Source: CAVSWN01 sp046728115
GTDB taxonomy: Bacteria > Acidobacteriota > Vicinamibacteria > Vicinamibacterales > CAVVIG01
Assembly (NCBI GenBank): GCA_046728115.1
Contig: JBKPDW010000215.1
Location: 1 to 14,845, forward strand
DNA: 14,845 nt
Direction: 5' to 3'
The notes under the pieces were generated by a model that was given only the letters and a program-made list of their open reading frames with translations, searched no databases and was not told the origin of the DNA. The position numbers were made by a program, and so were the translations under genes. Positions 1 to 6,373 of this stretch are shown piece after piece; the stretch's first letter is position 1, and the number at the start of each line of letters is the position of its first letter.

Positions 1-478
1 GAGGATCGCCGACCTGGATCCGACGCAGCGGTCGAAAGATTCCGTCGCGATGGCCCGCAATCCCGATGTTGCCGGGCTGACCGGGCAGCGGCGTGTCCTC
101 GAGATGCCCGGCCCCGCGCCTCAGCGTCCCAGCGTCACTCCCTTCCAGGACAGTGGCGGTCATCTTCACGGACGGCGCTTCGAGCCGCGCCAGCCATGTA
201 CCCGCAGCGGCGGGACGCGGCGCCGGCGTCGCGGTGTCGTCGGCCGGCAGCGTCCGCGTCGCCGGTGCGGACGTGGACGGCGTCGCCGGTGCGGATGTGG
301 ACGGCGTCGCCGGTGCGGATGTGGACGGCGTCGCCGGTGCGGATGTGGACGGCGGGGGAATCGGCATCGTCTGCGTACGGTGCGCCTGGATCAAGACCCC
401 CGCGCACCAGGCGGCCAGCACGGCGCCCGCGGTCAGAAGGCCGCGTTCGAACCAGCGAAGGGCGATCCCTTGCGTCAT
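1..478 (-). CDS. class D/E-like sortase, C-terminus beyond window
   Basis: The frame starts at ATG 478 and stays open to base 1, giving 159 residues. Residues 13-30 form one hydrophobic segment, a signal anchor. Residues 43-74 are four copies of PSTSAPAT, a Pro/Ser/Thr linker. From about residue 92 the sortase fold begins (TWLARLEAPSVKMTATV), and GNIGIAGHRDGIFRPL (137-151) matches the sortase block with the catalytic His, H143. The catalytic Cys and Arg should lie beyond the window and were not seen. Sortases are membrane transpeptidases that cut an LPxT-type signal and join the protein to a cell-envelope amine. The start overlaps the VWA gene stop as ATGA, which suggests translational coupling. 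The gene two places upstream encodes a protein ending in LPSTA, the likely substrate. LPxTA signals are associated with class D enzymes; the class cannot be fixed from half a protein. Confidence 0.88.
   Translation of the reverse strand, partial: MTQGIALRWFERGLLTAGAVLAAWCAGVLIQAHRTQTMPIPPPSTSAPATPSTSAPATPSTSAPATPSTSAPATRTLPADDTATPAPRPAAAGTWLARLEAPSVKMTATVLEGSDAGTLRRGAGHLEDTPLPGQPGNIGIAGHRDGIFRPLRRIQVGDP
257..352 (-). repeat. four tandem 24-bp repeats coding PSTSAPAT
   Basis: Four consecutive 24-bp units start at 257, 281, 305 and 329. The last three are identical and the first differs by one base (GGACGTGG against GGATGTGG). Each encodes PSTSAPAT in the sortase, between the membrane segment and the catalytic domain. 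The near-identity suggests recent expansion, and copy number probably varies between strains. The repeats lie inside a coding frame and are adjacent without spacers, so they are not CRISPR. Confidence 0.95.
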
Positions 479-1470
479 GGCTGCGAACCCGCGCGACCCG
501 CCGCGAAGTAACCGGGACGCGTTCGAATCTCGAAGTGTTGAACAGCCGGCGCGATATCGACCCGCACGCGGTGGAAGAGGCCGTCGCGATCGGGCGGGAC
601 GTACCCGACCGTGTAGCCGCTGCGAATTTCCCGTGCCATCCGCTCGCAGACCTGGAGCAGCGCGCCCGCTGACCGCGGAAGGAACCGTTCACCGCCCGTT
701 TCCCGCGCGAGCGACTTCAAGACGCCCGGGTTCCTGTCGGGATCGTCGTCGTCGAATATGCCGATGGTGTAAATCGTGGCGTTCGACTTGCGCGCGCGCG
801 CGAGCACGGCGTCGAGCGACGTGCGGCTGGCATTGTCGCCGCCATCGCTGATCACGATCAGCGCTTTGCGCGGCCGAGTGCCCTGGTTGAGATGATCCAG
901 ACCTGCGATGAGCGCGTCATACAGCGCCGTCCGGCCCTCCGGAACGATCGACGACATCGCGGCTTCGAGATCCATGGCGTCCTCCGCGAGGAGGAATTGC
1001 CTGTGTTCGAGCACCTCGCGCACATCGTCGTTGAACCGGATCGCGAACAACTCGTCGTTGGGGTTGCTCGCCTTCGCAAATCGCAGCGTCGCCGCGATCA
1101 CCTCGCCGAGTTTCGTCCGCATGCTCCCGCTGCCGTCGACGATCAAACCGATCGTCACCGGCGTGTCTTCCGCCGTGAAAAGCTCTATCGGCACGCGTCG
1201 GGCGTTGTCGTACACGACGAATCTTTCGCGCGGTAGGTCCGCGACATAGCGTCCTTGTTTGTCCTTGACCACGATCGGAAGGACGACCAGTTCCGCGGAG
1301 GCGCTGTGAAAGACTTCTTGAGCAGGTTGGGCGGCCAGGCCAGGAGGGGCCGGAAAGGCAGGATGGCCGCGGAAGGCAGGAAAGTCAGGGTAGACGGAGA
1401 TGGCGGAGATACAAAGCGCACCGCAAACCGCCTTGACCGCGGTTGTCTTCTCCCAGCCGTTCCCACCCAT
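475..1470 (-). CDS. VWA-domain protein of the acidobacterial VWFA-related type
   Basis: This 331-residue protein has a secretion-signal-like N-terminus (hydrophobic core about residues 14-26). A strand typical of the family follows (ELVVLPIVVKDKQGRYVADL, 60-79), then a VWA domain. The metal-ion-dependent adhesion site is complete: D112-G-S114-G-S116, T181 in GRTALYDA and D209 in VISDGGDN. The C-terminus (SGYTVGYVPPDRDGLFHRVRVDI, then RPGYFA) is also typical of these proteins. It should bind a protein ligand outside the cytoplasm, but the ligand is unknown. It lacks a sorting signal of its own. ATG 1470 was chosen because GAGG sits 5 bases ahead and leaves a normal signal-peptide length. GTG 1536 overlaps the previous stop by one base and would add 22 residues. 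The stop overlaps the sortase start (ATGA). Confidence 0.88.
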   Translation of the reverse strand: MGGNGWEKTTAVKAVCGALCISAISVYPDFPAFRGHPAFPAPPGLAAQPAQEVFHSASAELVVLPIVVKDKQGRYVADLPRERFVVYDNARRVPIELFTAEDTPVTIGLIVDGSGSMRTKLGEVIAATLRFAKASNPNDELFAIRFNDDVREVLEHRQFLLAEDAMDLEAAMSSIVPEGRTALYDALIAGLDHLNQGTRPRKALIVISDGGDNASRTSLDAVLARARKSNATIYTIGIFDDDDPDRNPGVLKSLARETGGERFLPRSAGALLQVCERMAREIRSGYTVGYVPPDRDGLFHRVRVDIAPAVQHFEIRTRPGYFAAGRAGSQP

Positions 1471-1530
1471 CCTGCCCTCGTGCTGACTCCGCTTCCTTGC
1501 CTGTCCAGCCCTTCCCGCGCATCCTGGGCC
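1330..1530. repeat. low-complexity purine/pyrimidine dyad overlapping the VWA 5' end
   Basis: On the plus strand about 1330-1400 is rich in GGCAGGA/GGAAGGC words. About 1448-1530 is rich in the complementary type (CATCCTGCC, CTTCCTTGCC). Together they make an imperfect inverted arrangement around 1401-1447. Similar words occur in the gene-border repeat at 6374-6443. The element lies between the LPSTA-protein stop and the VWA coding core, so the signal peptide of the VWA protein is encoded by repeat-like DNA. Limits are approximate. Confidence 0.5.
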
Positions 1531-1535
1531 GTTCA

Positions 1536-2252
1536 CTACGCCGCGTCCTGCAGACGCCGCCGCACACGACGGACACCGAAGCCGGCAGCGATCGAGAGCC
1601 CGCTCAGCAAGCCAAGCAGCGGCAGCTCGCTCGCCGTCGACGGCAATGCGGTTCGACCGCTCGTGCCGACCGTCCGGGCGGATGTCGTGCGGGACGCGCT
1701 GGCCGACGTGTCGGCTGTTGATGCGGGCGGTGGCGTTACAACCACAGTGTTCCCACCCGACGGGGTCATTTGGTCGCTCTCGTTCACATGCCCGACGCTC
1801 TCGGTCTTTTCAACTTTCTCGGACTTCGACGCGAGAACTGATTCGTGCGTCCTCTTGGCGATGGCGACCGCCTGCTTTCTCGGATAGATGAATTCGTTGC
1901 CGATCGTTTCCCCCGGATAGAACCAGGCCTTTACGGCCACCGGTGATCCGGCCGGGCGCTCGGCGAACAGCACGAGTGGATTGTCGCTGGGCTGCATCCG
2001 CTGATCGGGAATCGCCATCAGCGTCGCGTAGATCTTCCTCTCGCTCTTGTCGAAGATCTGAATCACGTGGCGGTTGCCGCTCAGGTCAGCGAGCTTGAAC
2101 GTATAGGTGCCGGCAGCGAGAGTCGTCCCCGGCACTTGGACCGGTGCACTGAAGGTAAAGAACGTCTTCTTGTTCCAGTCGTCGGCGTGCGCGCTCGGAA
2201 CGAGCATCGCCGCCAGAGCCATTGCACCGCACACACTCTTGATTCCACGCAT
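1536..2252 (-). CDS. secreted protein with C-terminal LPSTA sorting signal
   Basis: The protein has 238 residues. Residues 1-23 are a signal peptide (probable cut after AHA). Residues 24-135 (DDWNKKTFFTFSAPVQVPG, LAAGTYTFKLAD, AWFYPGETIGNEFIYP) match a small secreted family I recall from Acidobacteria, of unknown function. Residues 140-201 are a Ser/Thr/Pro-rich linker. The end is a textbook tripartite cell-wall sorting signal: LPSTA (203-207), a hydrophobic stretch (209-226) and a basic tail RRVRRR (228-233). It should be cut between T206 and A207 by a sortase, and one lies two genes downstream. ATG 2252 is fixed by AGGAGG seven bases upstream; the frame is open further up but has no ribosome site there. 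The TAG stop shares a base with a GTG in the VWA frame. Confidence 0.9.
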   Translation of the reverse strand: MRGIKSVCGAMALAAMLVPSAHADDWNKKTFFTFSAPVQVPGTTLAAGTYTFKLADLSGNRHVIQIFDKSERKIYATLMAIPDQRMQPSDNPLVLFAERPAGSPVAVKAWFYPGETIGNEFIYPRKQAVAIAKRTHESVLASKSEKVEKTESVGHVNESDQMTPSGGNTVVVTPPPASTADTSASASRTTSARTVGTSGRTALPSTASELPLLGLLSGLSIAAGFGVRRVRRRLQDAA

Positions 2253-2259
2253 GAGTCTG

Positions 2260-2265
2260 CCTCCT
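2260..2265 (-). promoter_or_regulatory. consensus Shine-Dalgarno for the LPSTA protein
   Basis: On the minus strand AGGAGG is followed by seven bases and ATG 2252. It decides the start against in-frame upstream codons and stands out because several other genes here lack any Shine-Dalgarno. Confidence 0.85.
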
Positions 2266-2374
2266 GACTTCTCCAGCGCGCGAAACCTCGTCCGCGCCGT
2301 TGTGAGCTGGTGCATGGTTTGTGCCGATGGCAACAGCGGGAGAAAGCTGATGCGTAGCCGACGTGGCGGTTACC

Positions 2375-3058
2375 TCAGCGCTTCAGCGCGTCGATGAACG
2401 GCTGAGTAACCGCCGGCGGCGCAATGCTGCTGCCCATGACGACGTCGCGTGGCGACGTGTTGGCGCCATACAGATCGACGTTATCTTCCTGATCGGCTCT
2501 CAGCACGCCGCCCGAGACATTGATGCCGGCGAATAAACCCTGCGTGCGCGAGTACGACAGAATCTCCGCTTTCATCTGCGCATCGGTCGCGGCGCGTGCA
2601 TCGCGACCGACCGGTCCTGCAGCCACCGAAGCTTCGGCGCCGAGCGATACCTTGTTGCGCAGCATTTTTTCCATGCCGCTGGAATTCATCACCAGCATTA
2701 CCAGGTCGATCGATTGCGCCCCGAGTTGAAAGCCCCAGCTGCCCTTCTCGATCCGCATGAAGATGGGACCGCTCCACACGCCGTCGTGCCGGCAGCTCAT
2801 TAACCCCTTGCCGTACTCGCCGCCGAGGACGAACGCCGCTTTTTTTAGTCCGGGCACGACGATCACGCACTCGGCCATGTTCCACAGTTCCTGCGGGACA
2901 TCCTTATCCGGAGTCGCATGAATCTCCCTGAGTACCGTGGCCGCGTCGCGGATCCGTCGCGATTCTGCGGTTGAAATGTCCGCTCTCGCTGCGGTGGCAG
3001 TGAACAGCACGGCGAGCGGAGCCACCAGACACCGAGATCTGTCCAGTCGTGCATGCAT
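2375..3058 (-). CDS. SYLF (YSC84-like) lipid-binding domain protein, secreted
   Basis: The protein has 227 residues with a signal peptide at 1-26 (cut near ARA). The remainder is one SYLF domain: AECVIVVPGLKKAAFVLGGEYGKGL (62-86), GVWSGPIFMRI and GSWGFQLGAQSIDLVMLVMN (107-125), SLGAEASVAAGPVGRD (138-153), and YSRTQGLFAGINVSGGVLRAD (169-189). SYLF domains bind phosphoinositides in eukaryotes. The bacterial versions are exported and their ligand is unknown. ATG 3058 was chosen because GGAGG sits five bases upstream; GTG 3070 is in frame but would include that site. A 122-bp gap with nothing recognisable separates it from the LPSTA gene downstream, so co-transcription is possible but not shown. 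Confidence 0.88.
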   Translation of the reverse strand: MHARLDRSRCLVAPLAVLFTATAARADISTAESRRIRDAATVLREIHATPDKDVPQELWNMAECVIVVPGLKKAAFVLGGEYGKGLMSCRHDGVWSGPIFMRIEKGSWGFQLGAQSIDLVMLVMNSSGMEKMLRNKVSLGAEASVAAGPVGRDARAATDAQMKAEILSYSRTQGLFAGINVSGGVLRADQEDNVDLYGANTSPRDVVMGSSIAPPAVTQPFIDALKR

Positions 3059-3093
3059 CGAAACCTCCACTTCAAGATTACTCCCAGAACTAC

Positions 3094-3262
3094 TCTGTTC
3101 CGCTGCTCGTTCAGATCGTCAGCATCGTCGATGTATTCGATGCGCTGACGCGCGAGCGTCCATATCACGCGCCATGCTCGCAAGACGCACTGGAGGGTGC
3201 TCTCGACCGAAGACGCCAGAGGCTGGCGCGATCGCGCGCTGCTGGATGCGTTTCATCGAGGT
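3094..3262 (+). pseudogene. HD-GYP phosphodiesterase fragment, frameshifted
   Basis: In the frame of base 3094 the translation reads SVPLLVQIVSIVDVFDALT, then RERPYHAPCSQDALE. DVFDALTxxRPY is the hallmark of the C-terminal part of HD-GYP cyclic-di-GMP phosphodiesterases. Near 3193-3200 the similarity moves to the next frame (VLSTEDARGWRDRALLDAF), which resembles the segment that follows in that family. The HD and GYP motifs and any start are absent, so only a decayed 3' piece remains. It overlaps the likely 5' leader of the SYLF gene on the opposite strand. The rest of this 403-bp gap, 3263-3407, shows nothing I recognise. Confidence 0.72.
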
Positions 3263-3407
3263 CCCCGACTCGCGTCACACGTCGCCGAGATGTCGGCCCC
3301 CTGCACGGATCCGGTCAGGACGACCGCGAATGGCGCCCATCGGGGCGCGAGGTGGCGCCGCAGCCGGTGAACCTTCCTGCCGCCGGCGACGTAAATGATG
3401 TGATGAG

Positions 3408-3439
3408 CTCTTGACCTCAAGAGGAAGCACCCGTACCAT
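3408..3439 (+). promoter_or_regulatory. sigma70-type promoter with a dyad over the -35 box
   Basis: TTGACC (3411-3416) and TACCAT (3434-3439) are separated by 17 bases, the ideal spacing, so transcription should begin near 3446. The Shine-Dalgarno GAGGAAG follows at once (3448-3454) and ATG is at 3462. The -35 box sits inside a perfect inverted repeat, CTCTTGA-CC-TCAAGAG (3408-3423), which could be a repressor site. No regulator gene is next to it. Confidence 0.5.
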
Positions 3440-3461
3440 TTACGCTCGAGGAAGCCTCAAC

Positions 3462-4877
3462 ATGATAAAGTCCGTTGCAACTGCCACTGTGCTGGGGGTG
3501 TTCGGCGCGTTGTTCGCGTCGCCAATGGGCGCGCAGGCGCCAGCCTCCCCGACGCCGACGTTCAGCAAGGACGTCGCGCCCATCCTGTACAAAAACTGCA
3601 CGAACTGTCACAGGCCGGGCGAGATCGCGCCGATGTCGCTGCTGACTTTCAACGATGCGAGGCCGTGGGCCAAGTCCATCGCCACGCAGGTTGAAAACGG
3701 ATCGATGCCGCCATGGCACGCCGATCCGGCGAACGGCGAGTGGTTGAACGATCGCCACCTGAACGACCGCGACAAGGCGACGCTCGTTGCATGGGCGACT
3801 GGCGGCGCACCAGAGGGCGACCGCGCTGATTTGCCCGCGCCGCCAGCGTATGAATCGGAGTGGATGCTGGGAAAGCCCGATGCGGTGTTCAGCATGCAGG
3901 AGGACTACGCGATCCCCGCGGAGGGCACGATTGCGTATCAGTATTTCCTCGTGCCGACCGGCCTGACGGAAGACAAGTGGATTCAGGCGATGGAAGTACG
4001 CGCTGGAAATCCCGCTGTGCTCCATCACGTGATCGTGTATGCGCAGCTGCCTGCGCCTCCCACGCCCCCGGGCCAGGGAGCCGAGGCTGCCGGACCGGCA
4101 GCGCAGCAGGGTGGTCAGCCCGCGCAGCGCCCGCAGCCGTTGTTCTCGTTCGCCGACGAAGCGATGACCCGGATTCCTGCCGGACAAACCGGTGGCCCGC
4201 CGCTTCCGCCCGACCAGCGTAAGGAGCCGGGACCCAACGATCGGCCCGCGCCGCGCCGCATGGGTCCGGCCATTGGCGGTTTTGCGCCAGGTCAGTTCGT
4301 ACGCGTCTATCAGGACGGCACCGGCATGAAGATCCCGGCCGGGACCAAGTTGATCTTCCAGATGCATTACACGTCGACGGGCAAGGCGACGACGGATCGC
4401 ACACGAGTGGGCGTCAAGTTCACGAAGTCGAAGCCGGCCACAGAGGTGCGGTTCGCGTCGCTGGTCAACGGCGGCCTGCACATTCCCGCCGGCGCGGCCG
4501 AACATCGTGTGGACGCCGAGATGACGATCAACCAGAACATCACGATGTGGAGCATGCTGCCGCACACGCACGTTCGCGGGATCCGCTGGCTGTACGAGGC
4601 GATCTATCCCGACGGCAGGAGCGCCACGGTGCTATCGGTGCCGAAGTACGACTTCAACTGGCAGACCGACTACATCTTCAAGCAGCCTCTGAAGCTCCCC
4701 AAGGGCACCAAGCTTCACGCGATGGCGTGGTATGACAACTCGACAAGGAACAAGTCGAATCCCGACCCCGCGAAGGATGTGTGGTGGGGCGATCAGACCT
4801 GGGAAGAAATGATGTACACGGGGCTGACGTTCAGCATCGACCCCGCGCCCGCAGCCCCCAGCGCAGAGAAGCAATAG
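3462..4877 (+). CDS. cytochrome c / copper type II monooxygenase-like fusion, secreted
   Basis: The protein has 471 residues with a signal peptide at 1-25. A short c-type cytochrome domain carries CTNCH (46-50), with M82 in SMPPW a possible axial ligand. A Pro/Gln/Gly-rich insert (196-270) follows the first copper motif. The rest resembles the peptidylglycine/dopamine monooxygenase fold. It has the full ligand set in order: HH (188-189, LHHVIVY), H302 (QMHYTSTG), HTH (368-370, PHTHVRG) and a Met at 450 or 451 (WEEMMYTG). Such enzymes hydroxylate C-H bonds using two separate coppers and an electron donor, and the fused heme could supply the electrons. The substrate is unknown. ATG 3462 was chosen for the signal peptide and GAGGAAG upstream; ATG 3411 lies in the -35 region. 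It stands alone, converging on the SnoaL-like gene. Confidence 0.85.
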   Translation: MIKSVATATVLGVFGALFASPMGAQAPASPTPTFSKDVAPILYKNCTNCHRPGEIAPMSLLTFNDARPWAKSIATQVENGSMPPWHADPANGEWLNDRHLNDRDKATLVAWATGGAPEGDRADLPAPPAYESEWMLGKPDAVFSMQEDYAIPAEGTIAYQYFLVPTGLTEDKWIQAMEVRAGNPAVLHHVIVYAQLPAPPTPPGQGAEAAGPAAQQGGQPAQRPQPLFSFADEAMTRIPAGQTGGPPLPPDQRKEPGPNDRPAPRRMGPAIGGFAPGQFVRVYQDGTGMKIPAGTKLIFQMHYTSTGKATTDRTRVGVKFTKSKPATEVRFASLVNGGLHIPAGAAEHRVDAEMTINQNITMWSMLPHTHVRGIRWLYEAIYPDGRSATVLSVPKYDFNWQTDYIFKQPLKLPKGTKLHAMAWYDNSTRNKSNPDPAKDVWWGDQTWEEMMYTGLTFSIDPAPAAPSAEKQ

Positions 4878-4885
4878 AAAACGTT

Positions 4886-4965
4886 AGAAGTCAGAAGTCA
4901 GAAGTCAGAAGTCTGAAGTCTGAAATTGGAAGTTAGAGGCTTGAGACTTCAGACCTGTAACTTGC
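4886..4965. repeat. 7-bp tandem repeat with inverted half between convergent genes
   Basis: Seven consecutive heptads run from 4886 to 4934: AGAAGTC four times, then TGAAGTC, TGAAATT and GGAAGTT. After a short gap the complementary heptads GACTTCA, GACCTGT and AACTTGC run from 4945 to 4965, ending against the SnoaL-like stop. GTCTGAAGTC (4911-4920) and GACTTCAGAC (4945-4954) are a perfect 10-bp inverted pair, so transcripts from either side could form a hairpin. It may act as a bidirectional terminator, but no T-tract is present. Confidence 0.8.
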
Positions 4966-5412
4966 TTAAGGCTTAGCCGGCCTGGCGCGCAGGACGCCCA
5001 ACTGCAAGAGGAAGCCGGTGAAGTCGTAGATGCGCTTCTCGCGCGCGATCAGCCCTTCCTCGAACGTGTAGAGCAGCACCATTTCAAATTCCACGCGCCG
5101 CTGCGTGCCAGCCAATCCAAGAAAGTCATTCATGTGTGTCGAGTTGATCGTGCTGAACACGGCGACGTTCGGCGCGTCGACGAGCACGACGTTGGCGGTG
5201 GCGATCAAATCCGGAAACGATTTGAACAGCGCCCGATAGGACTCTGCGATGGCCGTCCGCCCCTGAACCAGGGCGAACATCGGGCTCTCGAGGATGCCTT
5301 CGGCGCTGTGATCGGCGGCGAGCGCTACTGGGTCGTGACGTGCCAGCGAGGCCAGATGCCGCTCGATGAAAAACTCGAAATCCGCGCGGGTCATGGCTGC
5401 TGGTGTAGCCAT
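4966..5412 (-). CDS. SnoaL-like / NTF2-fold protein
   Basis: This cytoplasmic protein of 148 residues has the pattern of the SnoaL/ester-cyclase group of the NTF2 fold. An N-terminal helix (FEFFIERHLASLARHDPVALAADHSAEGILESP) is followed by a GRTAIAESYRALFKSFPDL helix and strands ending in EKRIYDFTGFLLQLG. Members include polyketide cyclases, limonene-epoxide hydrolases and many proteins of unknown reaction, so the substrate cannot be given. ATG 5412 was chosen because TATACT lies seven bases upstream, predicting a transcript beginning at this codon. ATG 5394 is possible. The gene diverges from the unknown secreted gene at 5439 over a shared palindrome. Confidence 0.72.
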   Translation of the reverse strand: MATPAAMTRADFEFFIERHLASLARHDPVALAADHSAEGILESPMFALVQGRTAIAESYRALFKSFPDLIATANVVLVDAPNVAVFSTINSTHMNDFLGLAGTQRRVEFEMVLLYTFEEGLIAREKRIYDFTGFLLQLGVLRARPAKP

Positions 5413-5416
5413 GGCG

Positions 5417-5430
5417 GGGAGTATACTCCC
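5417..5430. promoter_or_regulatory. palindromic bidirectional -10 element
   Basis: GGGAGTATACTCCC is a perfect 14-bp palindrome in the 26 bases between two divergent starts. TATACT, a good -10 box, reads at 5422-5427 on the plus strand and at 5425-5420 on the minus strand. The start codons follow after 11 and 7 bases, so the mRNAs would have a very short leader or none. No good -35 is seen on either side. The palindrome could instead or also bind a dimeric regulator. Confidence 0.55.
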
Positions 5431-5438
5431 GGTGTCTC

Positions 5439-6368
5439 ATGACCGCGCCGGTCCGTCGAGCGCTGCTGAGTGCGGCTGTGATTGTCGCGCTGGGTGCCGC
5501 CGACGCACCGCCCGACGCGTTCGGCATCGGCGTGCTTCGCCGGGACGGCGAAGTGATTCCCGTCGCAACGTTCGACGGGCGGCGCTGGCGCAACGATTGG
5601 CCGGCTCCGAGTCCGAGCGTGACCGTACCCATAAACCTCAGCAATGTGCCGAAAAAATGGTGGGGCCCGCTGGGACGTCGAGATATCTGGCAGGCGTGGA
5701 TCGCTGGAACCGAGCATGACGTTCACGTGACGCAGCCCGAGTGGGTTGCGGTGCACTGCCAGCAGCGCGTGGCGTTGAAGACGGACTATAGCGCCGATCT
5801 CGTCCCGCCGCCTGAGAATCAGCAACCATACCCGAAGGACGGACTGGTGGTCTCGCCGCCGCACCCGATTGAGAACGTGGAGATTCTGTCGTCCGCCGAT
5901 CCAGCCGCACGCCCGGTCGCGTCAGTTCTTCGCGACGCCTTCAATCGCGCTGAACGCCAGACCTTGAGTCGAACAAAGTATCCCGTCGATCGAAAGTCGC
6001 CTGAGGACGTCGAGCCGACAATCGAGGCCGTGCATGCGTTCGGCGGCTCCCCGCGCTTCTACTACGTCGAAGCGATTCGACCACACGGCCAAACAGGAGA
6101 CCCTGGCGATTGCTCTGCACTGGCCTTCGGCACGGGCTGGTTCGTGCGCGAGGGCAGCGATGTGAGGCCGCTCCTGATGTTCGTCGACATGTTGCGCTGC
6201 GATCGCACTGGCGCAAGCTACATGCTGCCGTTGGGCGTCGTGCGGGCGCAGAACCGCTTGTTCTGGATCGCGCAGTTCTCGGGCTGGGATCACGAACGGT
6301 ACACCATCGTCGAACTGAATCCCAAAGCCGTCGAGGTCGTGATGAATGTGTGGGGAGGGGGCTGTTGA
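5439..6368 (+). CDS. secreted protein of unknown function
   Basis: The protein has 309 residues and I do not recognise the family. It has a signal-peptide-like N-terminus (MTAPVRRALLSAAVIVALGAADA, cut near residue 22) and no further membrane segments. Features are a Trp-rich stretch (KKWWGPLGRRDIWQAWIAG), a proline-rich middle, and a C-terminal half that reads like an enzyme or beta-rich domain (FYYVEAIRP, GDCSALAFGTGWFV, LPLGVVRAQNRLFWIAQFSGWDHERYTIVEL). There are few Cys and no heme motif. ATG 5439 has no Shine-Dalgarno, and a -10 box lies 11 bases upstream. It ends just before a heptad repeat and converges on aspartokinase. It looks like a real gene from its length and normal composition, and from the -10 box beside its start. 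Confidence 0.8.
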   Translation: MTAPVRRALLSAAVIVALGAADAPPDAFGIGVLRRDGEVIPVATFDGRRWRNDWPAPSPSVTVPINLSNVPKKWWGPLGRRDIWQAWIAGTEHDVHVTQPEWVAVHCQQRVALKTDYSADLVPPPENQQPYPKDGLVVSPPHPIENVEILSSADPAARPVASVLRDAFNRAERQTLSRTKYPVDRKSPEDVEPTIEAVHAFGGSPRFYYVEAIRPHGQTGDPGDCSALAFGTGWFVREGSDVRPLLMFVDMLRCDRTGASYMLPLGVVRAQNRLFWIAQFSGWDHERYTIVELNPKAVEVVMNVWGGGC

Positions 6369-6373
6369 AAGTG

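Noticed and set aside
257..352. Regular 24-bp repeats as a CRISPR array
   Set aside because: The units are directly adjacent with no spacers and lie in frame inside a protein.
50..511. Plus-strand frame with repeated Arg/Cys/Gly units
   Set aside because: This is the shadow of the 24-bp repeat in the sortase gene read on the other strand.
1471..1536. GTG 1536 as the VWA start, overlapping the previous stop
   Set aside because: It is attractive for coupling, but it gives an overlong charged segment before the signal core and has no good ribosome site at normal distance; kept only as an alternative.
3417..4571. 384-codon open frame on the minus strand
   Set aside because: Antisense to the copper monooxygenase, whose signal peptide, CxxCH and copper ligands are clear; the antisense product is Arg/His-rich without motifs.
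4886..4965. Clustered short repeats as a CRISPR or phage attachment site
   Set aside because: The 7-bp unit is too short for CRISPR, no spacers exist, and no integrase or tRNA gene is nearby.
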